NCBI RefSeq assembly: GCF_022458985.1
Contig: NC_061770.1
Location: forward strand, 1,551,001 to 1,615,000
Length of the DNA: 64,000 bases
Reading direction: 5' to 3'
Source of the DNA: Mugil cephalus
Taxonomy: Eukaryota > Chordata > Actinopteri > Mugiliformes > Mugilidae
Shown: positions 46,201 through 58,507 of the stretch, in pieces
How the letters are laid out: each line of letters begins with the position of its first letter
Position numbering within the stretch: the first letter of the stretch is position 1
Notes under the pieces: model-generated
The model's input: the letters and a program-made list of their open reading frames with translations, nothing else
Databases searched by the model: none
What the model was told of the DNA's origin: nothing
Made by a program: the position numbers and the translations under genes

Positions 46201-48441
46201 TCTGTCCTCCGTGGTGAGTAGTTCAAGTTAGCCAGTTAAAGTGCAGCTGAATGTGAAAGAGCTGATGCTTATTTAACATTTGATGTTTTTCGCCTTTCAA
46301 GAAAGGCCACATGGCGTTGCCTCGAACAGTTGAACCGTGTCAGTTTCTGTTTAATGTCACATTTGTTCATAGGACTTGAGTTTTTGAAAGAGTTCACACG
46401 GTCCCTGACTAATTCATAAGATAGAAGAAAGGAGACACATTCCTGCATGAGACTTCTGGCAAAAGGCAAAATATTTCTCTCCAGCTGCTCCCTGTCTGTT
46501 GATTTAAGAGGTTCATTTATGTATTCACTACTTTATTTCTAACTATGATCTTACCATCTCCCTTAAAATAATCACTACGAAGTCAATTCATGTGTTAGCT
46601 TCTCTCAATATTAATACAGACAAATTCCCAATACAACTGTTCTCATTCACATATTTGTCTGTTCCTGGCGTCAGATAATGAATCAAGTATGTAATGCGAC
46701 TAAATTGCAGACCATTAATATGGGCAGCCTTTCCAAGCTACTGTCTTGCACTGCTTAAATCCTGATCATCTTATTTTTTCTCTCTCTCTTAGCACTAAAT
46801 CTCTTAACAAAATCACCCTAGTATATTTATGTACTTACTAACTTTTGCACAGTTTTTACTTCCCTGTTCTGAACAACTTAAATCACAATGCAGACATATT
46901 ATCACCCTAGAAAGTTTCCTGTTTACACGTCTAGCAGACAGAGTAACAATGCCATTTATTTGGAGCTGTGGCTCTGGGCACCTGGAAAATGTAAAACCAA
47001 ATTTTTTTCTCTGTGCAGCTGTGTTTTAATTTCTGTCGACGTGTGAGGGAAATGTCTGTCTCTTCAGCTGCTGAGGAAATGCTTTACTGTCATCACCAGC
47101 TAGTTTCTTGCTCTATGTCAGCTGCTGACGCTATGCAGGCATGGCCTTGAAGACCGGTCATCTTCACTGCCAGAAAATCGCAGAAAATCTGGTCTTCAGT
47201 TACTCTGTGGGGAACTGATAATGCAGCAAAGAGCTGATGGGTCAGGGTAACGGTGATGTATCATACATGTCATCTTAATGCCATGGAGTTGATTTTGTTT
47301 ACAACAATACCACTCTGGTTGTTGCATGCAGAGGTTTTTTTCTCTGTTGAAACACACCCCATACTAAAATCCAAATTGTGTGTTACCAGACTTGTATTCT
47401 AATAAGAATTGAGTCTAGCTAGACAGTGCTGGTTACTTTATATGAACTTTGTTGCTGAGCACTGCTGCTCCTGAAAACCAGGTGCATGAGAAATTATTAA
47501 TAATACAATAAGTGAATAAAATGGGACATGTTTTTGATGCAGCCTTAGTAAATGCTATTTTTTTATTAGCACTTAAAGAGACAATTGTAGTGTTTAAAGA
47601 ACATTCAAAGATTTTCAAGAAAAATAAGGCCCCTGCTGGTCTTTTTCAGTTCACAGCAATGCCTTTCTACCATCCTTCAAATCAACATGATTTCACAATG
47701 AAACATATCACTTAATACTCACTGTGGTGTGGTTTTGTTGAAAGGGGTAAAGCATTAAAGGTTTCACATTTCACTAAGCATTTAAAAAAGGACAGTGAGA
47801 GGACACTTGACATGTCCCACATGTGTAATGTGGGATATAAGAACGTTGTACAAAACCATTTAATTAATAAACAAAACAACACACTTGTATAAGACAAACA
47901 ATTACAGTGTAATTTACAAACAAAATGCATTCATATGTGATAAAAGCATATTTCTGCTTCACAGGTCAAAGGTCACTTGGACTACATGCGGCAGATGGAC
48001 ACCATCTTGGTGGCAGTGGGAGTTCCCACCAAAGAAGTCCCTGGAGCCTCCTTTGCTCTTCTTCGGTCCGTAACAAAGGATACACCGGACACCCCTGACC
48101 AAAGCGACAATGAGCAGCAGGTGACCCAGACACAGAACCCAGCTGAGAGGGCTGACGCAGAAACAAGCAGAGAGGTGGCGGAGACTGAGGAGTCGGCTGA
48201 CGGCTGGGACATCCCTGATATTTCAGACCTGCTGGACTCATTAAACGACACAGAATCAGACGGTCAGATCAGGATACAGAACAATTTATCACTTGCACCT
48301 AAGGAGAATACCTCTGATGACACCACGACAGCTGATGCTCAGTGTGACAGTTCAGAGGAGGCTGACCAGGATAATGAACACATATCCTGGAGCTGGGACG
48401 ATATGCACTGGACTACTGAGCGCTCACATGAAAACTTGTAA
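40281..48441 (+). CDS. tmco4: Transmembrane and coiled-coil domain protein 4 (DUF726 family)
   Basis: Fourteen coding exons: 40281-40323, 41001-41136, 41240-41414, 42495-42522, 42617-42746, 42993-43090, 43300-43443, 43598-43717, 44747-44911, 45122-45258, 45557-45641, 45802-45919, 46096-46213, 47965-48441. They sum to 1974 nt (657 aa; human is about 634 as I recall). Residues about 150-178 are charged and coiled-coil-like. Residues about 190-250 form a glycine/alanine-rich hydrophobic pair of membrane segments. An alpha/beta-hydrolase-like region follows, with the nucleophile elbow GFSLG at 401-405 (Ser403), LLGAPVDG around 431-438 and a candidate catalytic His503 in KGHLDY. The roughly 120-residue C-terminal tail is acidic and likely disordered. 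The family is conserved in eukaryotes, and its enzymatic activity in vertebrates is not established to my knowledge. The gene is convergent with htr6, as I recall for the human locus. No canonical AATAAA stands out before htr6. Confidence 0.95.
42005..42345 (-). mobile_element. Tc1-like (Sleeping Beauty-type) transposon fragment
   Basis: On the minus strand the text around 42085-42155 reads MGKSQEM...QDLHKT followed by a stop. This matches the start of Tc1-family transposases (MGKSKE...), preceded by the type of leader seen upstream of that start in salmonid and cyprinid Tc1 elements. It is a degenerate fragment inside the tmco4 intron 41415-42494. Confidence 0.65.
44020..44328 (+). mobile_element. 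Tc1/mariner-type MITE, opposite-orientation relative of 31351-31755
   Basis: It shares about 300 bases with the 31 kb element in inverted orientation, including the GATGGCAGCAGCCAT and GTAGCACCCACCTAGACC segments, and ends at 44328 in GGTCGGTG. The left inverted repeat was not found, so the 5' end is truncated or diverged. It lies in the tmco4 intron 43718-44746. Confidence 0.7.
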
Positions 48442-49206
48442 AGAGCATGTTACAGGACCAGCTGCTTCCTTATTAGAATCTCATGCATTCTCAACACAGT
48501 GACATGTCAGAGACTGCACAAGAGTCACAGCACACATGACAGTTTCTAGTGGAAACCCCTGAATGAAGTGCTTTATTTAGCTACTTAAATCTATTTTTAG
48601 TGCATTAATTTAATAATAATTTAGAATGTTGTAGACAACATTGTTTTTAAGTCCTAATTTATTTTTAAACTTGCTGCGAGAGCTAACACACAGATGTGTT
48701 GTGTAGATGTGTTTTGCAGGTTTTAGTGAATGCTACAAATCAGTTCTTATTTGTATCCATTAGCCTGGTTGCTATGGATATTATCACAGTAATTCAATTT
48801 TCCATAAGACTGGAAGCAATTTAGTGGATGCGCCTTCTTCAAGGTCCTAAGTTTCTCTGTTGTGTTCAACCCGTAAGAATGAGACAGTGTTTCGTCACAT
48901 TGTATACTGGCACTGATAATTGTGAACTGTGGTTACCCTGACCGTGTAGAAAAAGTGTCTGAAAACACATCTTGAATTCTGTGTTGGGGAAAAAAACTGA
49001 AGCTTACTGAATCGAGTTCATGGATATTTTTCTGTGACCATAAAAAATCAATTTTAAATTAGATTCTTTTGTCATTTCTCTATGGCCTGAGCCTCACAGT
49101 GAGTAAACGATGAATTGTCACCAGCTGCAGCCCATGTCACGATTCACTCTCCCACTAAATATCCTTGAAATAATCGGGTTGCTGACTTTATTTTCACTGC
49201 TGCTGT
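48442..49206. other. 3' UTR region between convergent tmco4 and htr6
   Basis: This 765-bp tail-to-tail interval must hold both 3' UTRs. A minus-strand AATAAA (TTTATT at 49187-49192) lies only 15 bases past the htr6 stop. I see no other features. Confidence 0.6.
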
Positions 49207-50781
49207 TCAGTCCAAGGTGTCGACCTGATTGGGCAGAAGCAGAGGCAGCTCGATCCCAGCGTGCTCGGCATCCAGCAGGTTGACGGCATCGGTGGCAGTG
49301 GCAGGCGGGTGTGTGGGGTCGGAAGCCATGGGTGAGGGGGGGCTGCTAGCGATGTTGGGCTCTCCTGAGTTGCGCAGAGAGAGGGAAAGAGCTGGCGAGG
49401 GTCTTCTGGGTGAACGAGAGGAACAGCAGGGCAGGAGCTTCCCCAGAGCTCGCTTAAAATCTCGCATGAACAGCGGGTAAATGATGGGGTTCATTGTGCT
49501 GTTGCAGTAGCCCAGCCAGGTGATGGCATCGAAGAGCGCAAGAGGAACGCACTCGCACACTGCCTGGATGAAGACAGTGAAAAGCGGTGCAGGCTTTAGA
49601 CCACAAAAGAATTACAAGTATGTCATTTGATTACAAAGAACATAAATCAGGGAAAATTCCGGGGGCATCTTGTAGAGCAGACAAATGCCAACATTTCAAG
49701 ATAGATTCATCCCAATCCTACAGTGTTCAGCTGACACAGACAAAGCAAACACCCACTGCTACATGCTGGAAGACATCTGGCAAATTGTTAAGGAAGTGAT
49801 CCAAGATGAAGTTGACTCAGCGGAGACGGAGAAAATTTGGCCAGGCAGCTGCACCACTAACAGCTGAATTAGATAAGTGTAAATAAGAAAACAGATATTT
49901 AAAAATAAAAAAAACAAATCAGTACAGAGACATACATTGCACACATTATGGTCACATATTTATATGTATCTATATTTTTTTATTGTCTCGTCTGATCATC
50001 CAGATTTTATAGTGTAGTTATTTATTACTAAGTTAATTTACACAAACAAAATCATCCATTTCTTTTGTTTGTATACATGCTTATTTTTAACTGGTTTTGC
50101 GCATTAAATTATTTTTTAATGGATTTGGGAAATAATCTAAATGCATGATTAAGCTCACAGATGAATACGAAATCATAGAAAATATATAAATATACCTAAG
50201 AGGATCTTTCATTATTTGGTGTGCATCCATTTATGTATTTTAATTTGTGATTAATAATAAATATTTTCTGAGAAGACTGCTTTTAGTTCTCAGCAGTTCA
50301 TCGCACATTTTATTCCAACAATATTTATAATCGTGTACTGGTAAGAGCACTGATCTTGAACATAACCACTAGGTCTAGAGAGGAACGGAGAAGGAGGAGA
50401 CAGCTGTTGGAGGAGAGCTTCCAATACTACTGAGATGAGATAGGGAGGCGGTGGGAATAGGACAGAAAGGGGGTGCGTTTCACGCAACACATTGAATGCG
50501 AAAAGAAAGGAGAGTGCCGACACAGTTAAGTCTCTGTGCTCTATGTTATGCAGGGGAGAAGTGAGAGGGCACAGATGGGAAATCTAAATGACTGGATCAT
50601 CGAAAGCTAGAAAAACAGGACAAGTGTCATTACCAATTTAGATGAAGCTGTTTTTTGACATTCATTTACTCTCGCTGAGCTTCTTTGTGACCCTCCTTGT
50701 TTGTCTACTAACCAATGAGTTTGTTGGTTATAGGATATTTATTGTCTAATGTAATCAAAATTAACAACTTAAAAAATAATT

Positions 50782-50815
<34 letters not shown>

Positions 50816-53800
50816 TGGATTTGGGCTTTGGCATGAGTCAGCCACCAAGCTGAAATGCCAATCTATTTCCTTGTTAAATAGCTTGGCAATGCTGTGACGC
50901 CAAAGCTGGCCAATACAAAAATAGATCGGTATCCAAGTGTTTTTTTTTCCCTGTCTTTCTTTCTTCCTTTTGCATTTACTTCACACTCTCTCTGCAACCA
51001 CGACACATATACATGTGCGAGAAAACGTCTGAGTCACTGAGATACATGAAAAAGGAGACAGAAAACGGTGAGTGGAACTGCTCATGGTGAAGGAAAACAG
51101 CTTCAAACTGGATAGATTGTAGATTTGTCTTTTCCAGTTCCCATTTCTAAATAAATAATAAATGTCATGTTCAACCTGCATTTTTCTACATTGATCACAT
51201 TTGTGTATCATATTTGTGTCTGGTGCCTCTACCAACCTGAGCCATGTTGGTGATGAAAAAGGGTAGCCAAGCACTGAAGAAGAGTCCCAGGAGGACTCCC
51301 AGAGTGAGGCTGGCCTTCAGTGCCCTCCGACCTTGTCTGTGAGCCAGGTGGCGCTCACTGTTCACCGACGGCTGTAGATAGCAGAGAAAAAGAGACATGT
51401 ACGCTGGTATTTTTCAAAAGCTTTTCTATTTCTCGTTAAGCAGTTTACATTGATTGTATATGAAACAAACTGTATGGTTTTATCTCAGAAGTCATTAGAC
51501 AGGCGAACAACCATAGTGTAAGCATGGGTCAGATTACTTTTTTTTTTCCCAAACTCACTCCAAACTCACCACTAGATGGCACTTATTCCTTCACACATTG
51601 GTCCTTTAAGTGGTATGCAAATAAAAGAATTGGTATGAGGGCTAGCTAGCCATTTTCTCCTGCTTCAGGTCTTGCAATTGGAAATTGCCAGTGTAATTAC
51701 CTGTTGACTCCTGCTATGTTTTCAACATACAGGAGATTAGATTTATTCCAGTTGATTTGCTGTGCCAGACACCACAGAAGTAGTAGCTGAAATTCCAATG
51801 GCGAACACACAAAAAAAAGCCATATATAAAACATACCAAAGTCATGGGAGAAAGGATTCAGCTGTAGAAGATCTGAATATTTCAACCCAGTTAAATGTTG
51901 AATGACTGGATGGCGATGAAGATTTAAAGCACATGATTGAGAGAATACTGTGAGACAGTGACATAAAAGTCTTCAGTGTTAAGGGGGGGAATGCATCAGA
52001 TTTTAGAGCAAAATGATTGTTTGGGTGTGGAGTGTGTGCGGGGTTTTGCTGCAGGAAAATGTGACAGACTATGTGGCTGTGATCTCTACAGGCGGGGGCA
52101 GCACTGCCCTTACTTTTTTCTCCAATATTTCTATGCACTCTTTGAACTCTTTCATCTATATATTTTTACAATAACATGACTGGAGAGCATAACAGCCTGA
52201 ATCCAGCTTGAAAATATTCAGTTCACAAAAAGAAGAAAATTTCTCTGCAGGTAGCCAGTAAACAGATTGAGCGCATGTGTGTGATTAAAATTATGCTCTC
52301 CAAAGGTTCACATCTACTTCTTTTTGTATAGGTCCTCAATAGCCTCATTGGTGTGGCCATGAAGTATGCAGAGGCTTGGTCATTGTTCCCAGCCATCATC
52401 TCATTTATAGTAGTTGCACTTAAATAGTTTTAACTTTAGAATGGATTCAATGACTAATACTGAATGAACACTATTATGTGAAACCTTGAAAATATTTAAT
52501 TTAAAGCAATGATTCCCAACCTGTGAGCCCTTCTGGTGGTTCACAAAGGTATTGCAAGTGGGCTGCCAAATCCTTTCATTTGATATTTGCATTTTGGTTG
52601 TGTCCTGTGACATTGTATGTCAAATATTCATTAATACACAAGACGATATGTTACAATCGTTTGTGCCATGATCTAAGGCAAAGCTCCTTTAGAAGCCCAG
52701 TCCAACTGGAGAACCAACCAGCAGACCAGTGGTCAGCTACTAACTAAACTAGCCAGCAACAGTAGGTAATACAGATGATGGGAATGTGACCACACTCGAC
52801 CAGACACCTCTTCCTTCTGCCTATGTCAGAAACGAGATACACCTAGCCTAGCCACAGAAATAAAACACCAGCTAATCAGCCTAGCCACCAGCAGTATGTA
52901 AGAAATGACACCAACACCATAACATCTTAATGTTATTTTAAAAGGAAAAAGACATAAGAAAGAGTGCAATGTTTTAATTTTGTGATGTTATTGCTTTTGC
53001 TTGAATGGAAGTTTCATTTGGCTGGCCCCAAGCAGAATTAACATCATCTTTATATTGGGTTTGTATTTATTCGTAAGCCTATCGATTTAATGGTCTCCTT
53101 TTGATATTTGGATTTTGTTTGGATCTGATACTGGATGTCAAATTGCTATACATGAGAATGCATTTCTCCATTGTTGGAGGATACTGTTATTTATGAATCA
53201 TTTGTTAATTACCTTGTTACAGACAGTCCCTAGCTCATTATTTCTGATGTCTGTGTGGTGCTGATGGACAGCTCATTGAAAGCTGTAATACTGAATATGT
53301 TGCAACATGTTACAGATGCAGTGTTAGCGACTGCGGAGCTTCCAACATTTCTCTTGTATTCAGTTCAGTCCTTTATGTTCAATCTTCAATAAAAAAAAGA
53401 AAAAAAAAAAGGTGCTCTTAGAACGCATTATATGGCCTCCATTTATGTGGTCATATAATGTGAGCCAAGAACATTTTTGAGACTAAAAAGTGGGCCCTGA
53501 GCTGGAAAAGATTGGAAACCACTAATTTAAAGGCTTATGTGGCTCCTTTTTTAGCACCACTGCTCATGTGTATCATGCATGTAAGAAACTGCCATATATA
53601 TATAAATATATATAAACATGAAGATAAAGCTAAAACAAGGCACTTACACTCGTTGAGTTCCAGTGGCATTTGTGTTACTATTTTTTGGATATACCATGAC
53701 CTTGACCATGTTTTTTGGTGTGTTTTACTTACCGGTACATTTTGTTGTGACACCAAAGGCTCTTGGTGACTGCAGTCATCTCCATCCTGCTGAGCTTGAC

Positions 53801-54638
53801 CTGCAGCAAGCCCTGGTGATGGAGGCCGGGAAGGTTCTCCTAGAGAGGGATGAGGGTGAGGAGGGTGGCTCAGTGCTGCGACCCTCTTGGCCTGCCTCCG
53901 TGCTGCCAGGAGGATTCGACAGTAGGTGAAGCAAATGGCGGTAGAGGGCAAAAAGAAGGTAAGAACAGATGCCACCAGAGCAAAGGGCAGGGTGACCCGT
54001 AGACGGCACTGAAAGGAAAGACCTCCTGATGGCGACAGCTGAAAGTAGGATTCAGGGTACAGTTTGTCGTAGTATGAGCTGCTGTTATTAACGGTGACTC
54101 CAGGAACTGACGAGTGTCCTAAACTGTGCCATTTCATCTCAATGGGCAGGAAGGAGGCCAACGCTGCCAACCCCCAAGCAGCTCCTACTAGGAGTAACGC
54201 TCGAGGTGGGGTCATCCTCTGCTTGTAGCGCAGCGGGGAGATAATGAAGAGGTACCGGTCTAGGCTTATCACACACAGGTTAAGGATGGACGCACTGCAG
54301 CACATGACATCAAAGCAAAGCCAAACCGGACAGAAAGCGGGCCACAGCACCCAGGCCCCACACAGCACATTGAGCATGGCTGGGGGCATGACCACCAAAG
54401 CCACCATCAGGTCAGAAAAGAACAGAGACACCAGGAAACAGTTGGAGGTGCAGCGCAAAGAACGATGGGCAAACACCAAGGCAATGAGCAACGTGTTACC
54501 ACAGATTGTCATGAGGATGATACCGGTCAGCATGAAGGCCAACAACCATGGGCCGCTCCCAGTGATGTTCCAAGCACTGGTGGTGAGATAGCTGCTGTTG
54601 TAGCTTCCTACGGAGGCAGACAAATGAGAGTCAGCCAT
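49207..54638 (-). CDS. htr6: 5-hydroxytryptamine (serotonin) receptor 6, class A GPCR
   Basis: HTR6 is a Gs-coupled serotonin receptor of brain and primary cilia. Three exons, all phase 0: 53733-54638, 51237-51371, 49207-49563, giving 465 aa (human 440). The start at 54638 is the first ATG in frame and places a short glycosylatable N-terminus (sequons at Asn14 and Asn24) before TM1. Landmarks: Asp76 (2.50), Asp110 in [15 protein letters not shown] (3.32, amine binding), Asp127-Arg-Tyr, the Cys103-Cys211 pair, TM6 [15 protein letters not shown]...WLPFF and NPIIY at 372-376. The three-exon layout is the one I recall for mammalian HTR6. Extracellular loop 2 is about 25 residues longer than in human and carries two overlapping sequons around Asn184/185. 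Intracellular loop 3 is long and Pro-rich. It is tail-to-tail with tmco4. Confidence 0.96.
50781..50811. repeat. (AAT)n microsatellite
   Basis: About nine AAT/ATA trinucleotide units lie in the second htr6 intron (49564-51236). Confidence 0.9.
52507..53524. mobile_element. Non-autonomous hAT (Charlie-like) element with intact target duplication
   Basis: It begins CAATGATTCCCAACCTG and ends, on the opposite strand, TAGTGGTTTCCAATC; these are diverged inverted termini of the CAGTGGTTCCCAACC type. The 8-bp sequence ATTTAAAG is present exactly on both sides (52499-52506 and 53525-53532), as hAT insertion produces. The roughly 1 kb interior has no long open frame. It lies in the first htr6 intron. 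Confidence 0.8.
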
Positions 54639-56217
54639 GACGCAGGCTGGCAACAATAAATGAACCAGCCAGGAGATTCCTCCTCAGACACCACTAAACG
54701 TTTCGGATCTCTTCTTTCCCAAAAACCTCGCACTTGCAGGACACTGTTGAATAAATAGAAGCCACTTGTGTTGAAAACCATTCAACTCTTTCCTCGTCAA
54801 GGTTAATCAGAATGTTCTCCATGGATAAATATCTCCATTTCCCTGTGGCAGGAATAAATCCAGGTGCTTTGGGTTTACTTCCACTGGCACCAGTATAATG
54901 ATCCAGATCATCTCTCCATCCTGGCCAGCCTGTCTCTGCTTCGTCCACAGCTGAAAGCCAGAATGAGCCATTCGATAGCTGACAGAGGGTTTCGAAGCAG
55001 CATGTCACAGTGATGACAGGCACTGGAGGAGGGCACAAAGAGAGAGATAAGCCTTGACCAAGCATACGAGTGCAGTGCCTATAAGAGGACCCACTGAAGA
55101 TGAAGAGACCAAGGACCAATTCTCAGAATTATACCTCACCTCACAGAAGTGGTTCAGCTTCCGCAACTCCTTGCTGCGCCGGAGCTGTGCTGCCTTACAC
55201 AAGTCCTTTTGTTCTGGGATATAGCACAGGGGAGTGAAAACCAACACAAAACTGTGTCATTTGCAAGCCAGGCTCTGATGATAAGTGCTCTACAGGTATC
55301 ACAGCTCTTGTAACGCTGCCTTTATATCCCTCGCTCTCGTTAATCCCTGTGTCGGCCACTCCAGTGTGCCTCCCAGCCTGAATGCACGGCTACTGAGAAG
55401 GAGCGTGTCAAAGCATTGAGCTGTCGATGCATAACCATGCACAATCACAGCCAAGACATGCTAATTCCACATCAAAGGAACTGGTGTGGGTGGTCTTCCT
55501 TGTTTGGTCATGGAATTTTAAGAACTAAGATATAACTATTAGCAGGCTTTATAAAGATTTTACATGTTTTCTAAAAAGTTGCCTCAATTTGAAAAGTACA
55601 CTTCAGAGACGCTGCAAGTGTTTTTTGCTTATTTTCGAAGGATAATTTGAATCCAGTTTACCTTCGCAAACATTTTACTAATTACAATGAATCACATTAC
55701 TTACTGTAATTTAAATCACATTAACTAATTAATTAATTAGCTTTAAATGTAACTTTTATTAACCTATTGTGTGTGATATTACGGCTTTTATTTAATGTGA
55801 AGATCTGATAAGTTGGTCCAACCTATCACTTCTGTGGACCTATTGGCCACACTATTAATCTTTTTTCCCCCATTATTTATATTAATAACAGAGGAAAAAA
55901 TACTTTCTTCGTGATATATACATTTTGAACATGCTGTATTTGAATGTCTTTAAATTGAATGACTCATGCCATTAGGTAAAAATTTTAAATTCATTTGAAT
56001 TTGAATTGAGGATTCTATCCACCATCACTACGCCCCTGTTGTCTGTCACCTCAGATCAGCTGCTGCCAACCATCTGACCCCCTCTCACCCACACCAAGCC
56101 CACCACCCTGTGGGACAACACTTGCATTGCAGCCCTCACCGCATCTGAAAAATCTCTAACTAACTTTACATTCAGAAGTTAGTTAGTGTAGTGCACATTG
56201 CATAATGTAACTGATTA
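54639..56217. other. Upstream region of htr6
   Basis: This region presumably holds the htr6 5' UTR and promoter. There is a minus-strand open frame at 54694-55119, but its translation matches nothing I know and it has no coding character. No other gene is visible. Confidence 0.5.
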
Positions 56218-56505
56218 CACTACCTTGCCAGTTCATTAGGTACATTAATGCTAGTGCATAATGCTATTAAATTGGACTGAATTAAAAGTATCTGTTATTT
56301 AGTCAAGCTCACTGACTAACAAGTGCTGGTCAAAATACACGATACAATTCAAACATACTGTAGTACAAACAGCCTCCAAAATGAAAACACAGTCGAATCC
56401 AGTAAGTTTAAACCCCAATGAAGTTAAGATTTAATGATTTAATGCAATGTTTCGTTAAAATGCATTAATTTTTACTGGTGTACCTAATAAACTGGCAAGT
56501 GAGTG
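56218..56505. mobile_element. MITE with CACT(N)CTTGCCAGTT termini, copy 1
   Basis: The terminal inverted repeats are CACTACCTTGCCAGTTCATT at the left and GTACCTAATAAACTGGCAAG followed by TGAGTG at the right. The interior shares a segment (CAGCCTCCAAAATGAAAACA) with the copy at 58886-59320 in the same orientation. No coding capacity. Confidence 0.8.
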
Positions 56506-56629
56506 AATAATAGTTAACTCTAATAGTTATCCCTAACTTTTGTACTATAATTCCATATTTTACATTTGAAAAGTGTCTGTGGAACAATTTATCACAAAGC
56601 CATCACTGTTTTTTCATTTCAATGATTAT

Positions 56630-56635
56630 TTTATT
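56630..56635 (-). terminator. micos10: Candidate micos10 polyadenylation signal
   Basis: A minus-strand AATAAA lies about 185 bp downstream of the predicted micos10 stop codon. Confidence 0.5.
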
Positions 56636-56818
56636 AAATAAACACAGACTGTCCTGATCAGGCACATTCATATCATCCAGAGGAGGGATCTTCAACAGAG
56701 AGACAAGGATCTAACTGCAGAACAGTGCAAATGGTGACGCTCCCACAGACATAACCAAACCAAATACAATGACTGGAAAATAAAAAAAATAAAAAGACAG
56801 CCCTTTGGTGACTTGCAG

Positions 56819-58507
56819 TTATTGCTCCTGTAGAAGAAAACAAGACAGATACATCTTAAGCTACACAAACAATGATACTGTATGTCATTCTTAATTACTG
56901 AAATTGCTCTTAACTTAGGGTCATAGTCTCTATAACCCATTTTTTATATAAAGAACTGTATAAACTCACTACTTAAGGATCACATTTTCAGTATTTTTTT
57001 ACAAATCAAAACAAAATTTGATTTTTGTATACATAGTCCTTTTATTTTCAACAAAATAAAAAATATACAGCTACAGAGACATCAAAGAGTCATGGTCTAT
57101 ATCTGTTAAGGGTTTGCAGATGCACAGATGCTCAAACCAACCTTTTCGCTTCTGTGTTGCAGATAATGTGACCTCAGGTCATTCTGGCAGTTGGCATACG
57201 CCATGCCAAGTCCCGCTCCCGACCCAAATGAAATGGGCCACGTGTGCCCTACAAATGAGAAAGGTAATTTATATTGTCTCATGCTGTAAAGTACACAAAG
57301 AAGTGTGGTTAAAACATACCAGAGGTGGTGTGTCAAATGATTATCACATTCTCCTCTAATTGTTCTTCCACTCACTGAACTTATATATATGAGTGTGTGT
57401 GTGTGTGTGTGTGTGTTTATGTGAAACTACTTACGTTTGAAGAACAGAACAGAAAACACAATCCCTAACCCCAGGCCAGTACCTGAAAAACAGAACGAAA
57501 TGGAACGTCAAAGTGACACAGGTGACAATATATGTGTACCTAAAATTAAATTGCTTCTGATTTATGTAGCTTTGTAATTTGTCATTTAGCCATGCTGCAA
57601 GCTTTTTGTTGCTTTGTTATGCATTCAATTTCACATTCAATCAATGGACCCTCATCATTACACTTTCCTCAGTAGTTTAGCATTTTTCCAATGAAACTGA
57701 AACCATGTTATTTTATATTCTTCACACAAACCCTTATTAAAACCAAGTCGCACAGTTTACTCGTCACGCCATATCGTTGCAGCTGTTGCAATGTCATCAC
57801 ACCAGACTTCACTCAGAAATCTCTCAATTTAATTTTGCATTGCTGTTAGCAGTACATGGATTTACATGACTGGTTGGTGTTAGGATACACTGGTTTGTAA
57901 CAGCAATTAGCTTAAAGCTAATGTCAAGCTAGAACTAAACTGCTAGCCGTGCTCTAAGTCCCAAACCAAGACAATAATTTAATGTGGTATTAAAATAAGT
58001 GTTTGTTCTTGTTATCCATGTATGTCGGACTCATGAGCGGTCAATACTGTCTCTCAAAAAAAGCCACAGTTTATGAGGGAGGGGATTTGTACATCAGTTA
58101 GCGAAGAAACATTAAATAAACATTTCTGCATGGCGTTCACACATGTGTTTCTCTTAAGTGAAACGCACAACTGTGTAATGGAGGTTAAAGATTTTTTTCC
58201 ATCGAGGACTTCATTCTTAAATGGAGTTGCATAATCACCCCTAATTTGTTTGCATTAAATCAATGAGTCGGAAATACGTGACTGGTCACCCAGGTGTCCT
58301 TTACGAGCCCTCTATGCCTAGCTAGTTAGCCTCTGAACAAGTCAATGACAGCCGTGGACTACAGTAAAAAAAAAAAAACATACCTCTGTTTTTTACCGGC
58401 ACATTACACTATCATTACACGCGGAAAATGTAGTGATATTTACCTAGTTTAATAGCACAGTCTGCCAGGCACCGGTCCCACTTTTTTCCCAGCTCCTTCT
58501 CAGACAT
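56819..58507 (-). CDS. micos10: MICOS complex subunit MIC10 (MINOS1)
   Basis: MIC10 is a small mitochondrial inner-membrane hairpin protein that oligomerises to bend the membrane at crista junctions. Four exons: 58444-58507, 57435-57482, 57142-57248, 56819-56827, giving 228 nt and 75 aa (human 78). It opens MSEKELGKKWDRCLADCAIK and carries both glycine-motif membrane segments, GTGLGLGIVFSVLFF and SFGSGAGLGMAYANC; the GxGxGxG and GxGxGxGxA-type spacings are the diagnostic oligomerisation motifs. The last exon contributes only Glu-Gln-stop, matching the KEQ-like end of the human protein. It is supported by an excellent acceptor (TTTTCTTCTACAG). Without that splice the frame would read through to a different tail ending near 57106. 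Confidence 0.93.
57393..57416. repeat. (GT)n microsatellite in a micos10 intron
   Basis: Twelve GT units lie in the intron 57249-57434, close to the donor of the 57435-57482 exon. Confidence 0.95.

Noticed and set aside
47977-48441. Separate single-exon gene for the acidic 154-codon frame
   Set aside because: It is the last exon of tmco4, joined in phase through the acceptor at 47964.
54694-55119. 141-codon minus-strand open frame upstream of htr6
   Set aside because: It has no domain, no similarity I recognise and no conserved neighbours. It could be 5' UTR or promoter sequence open by chance.
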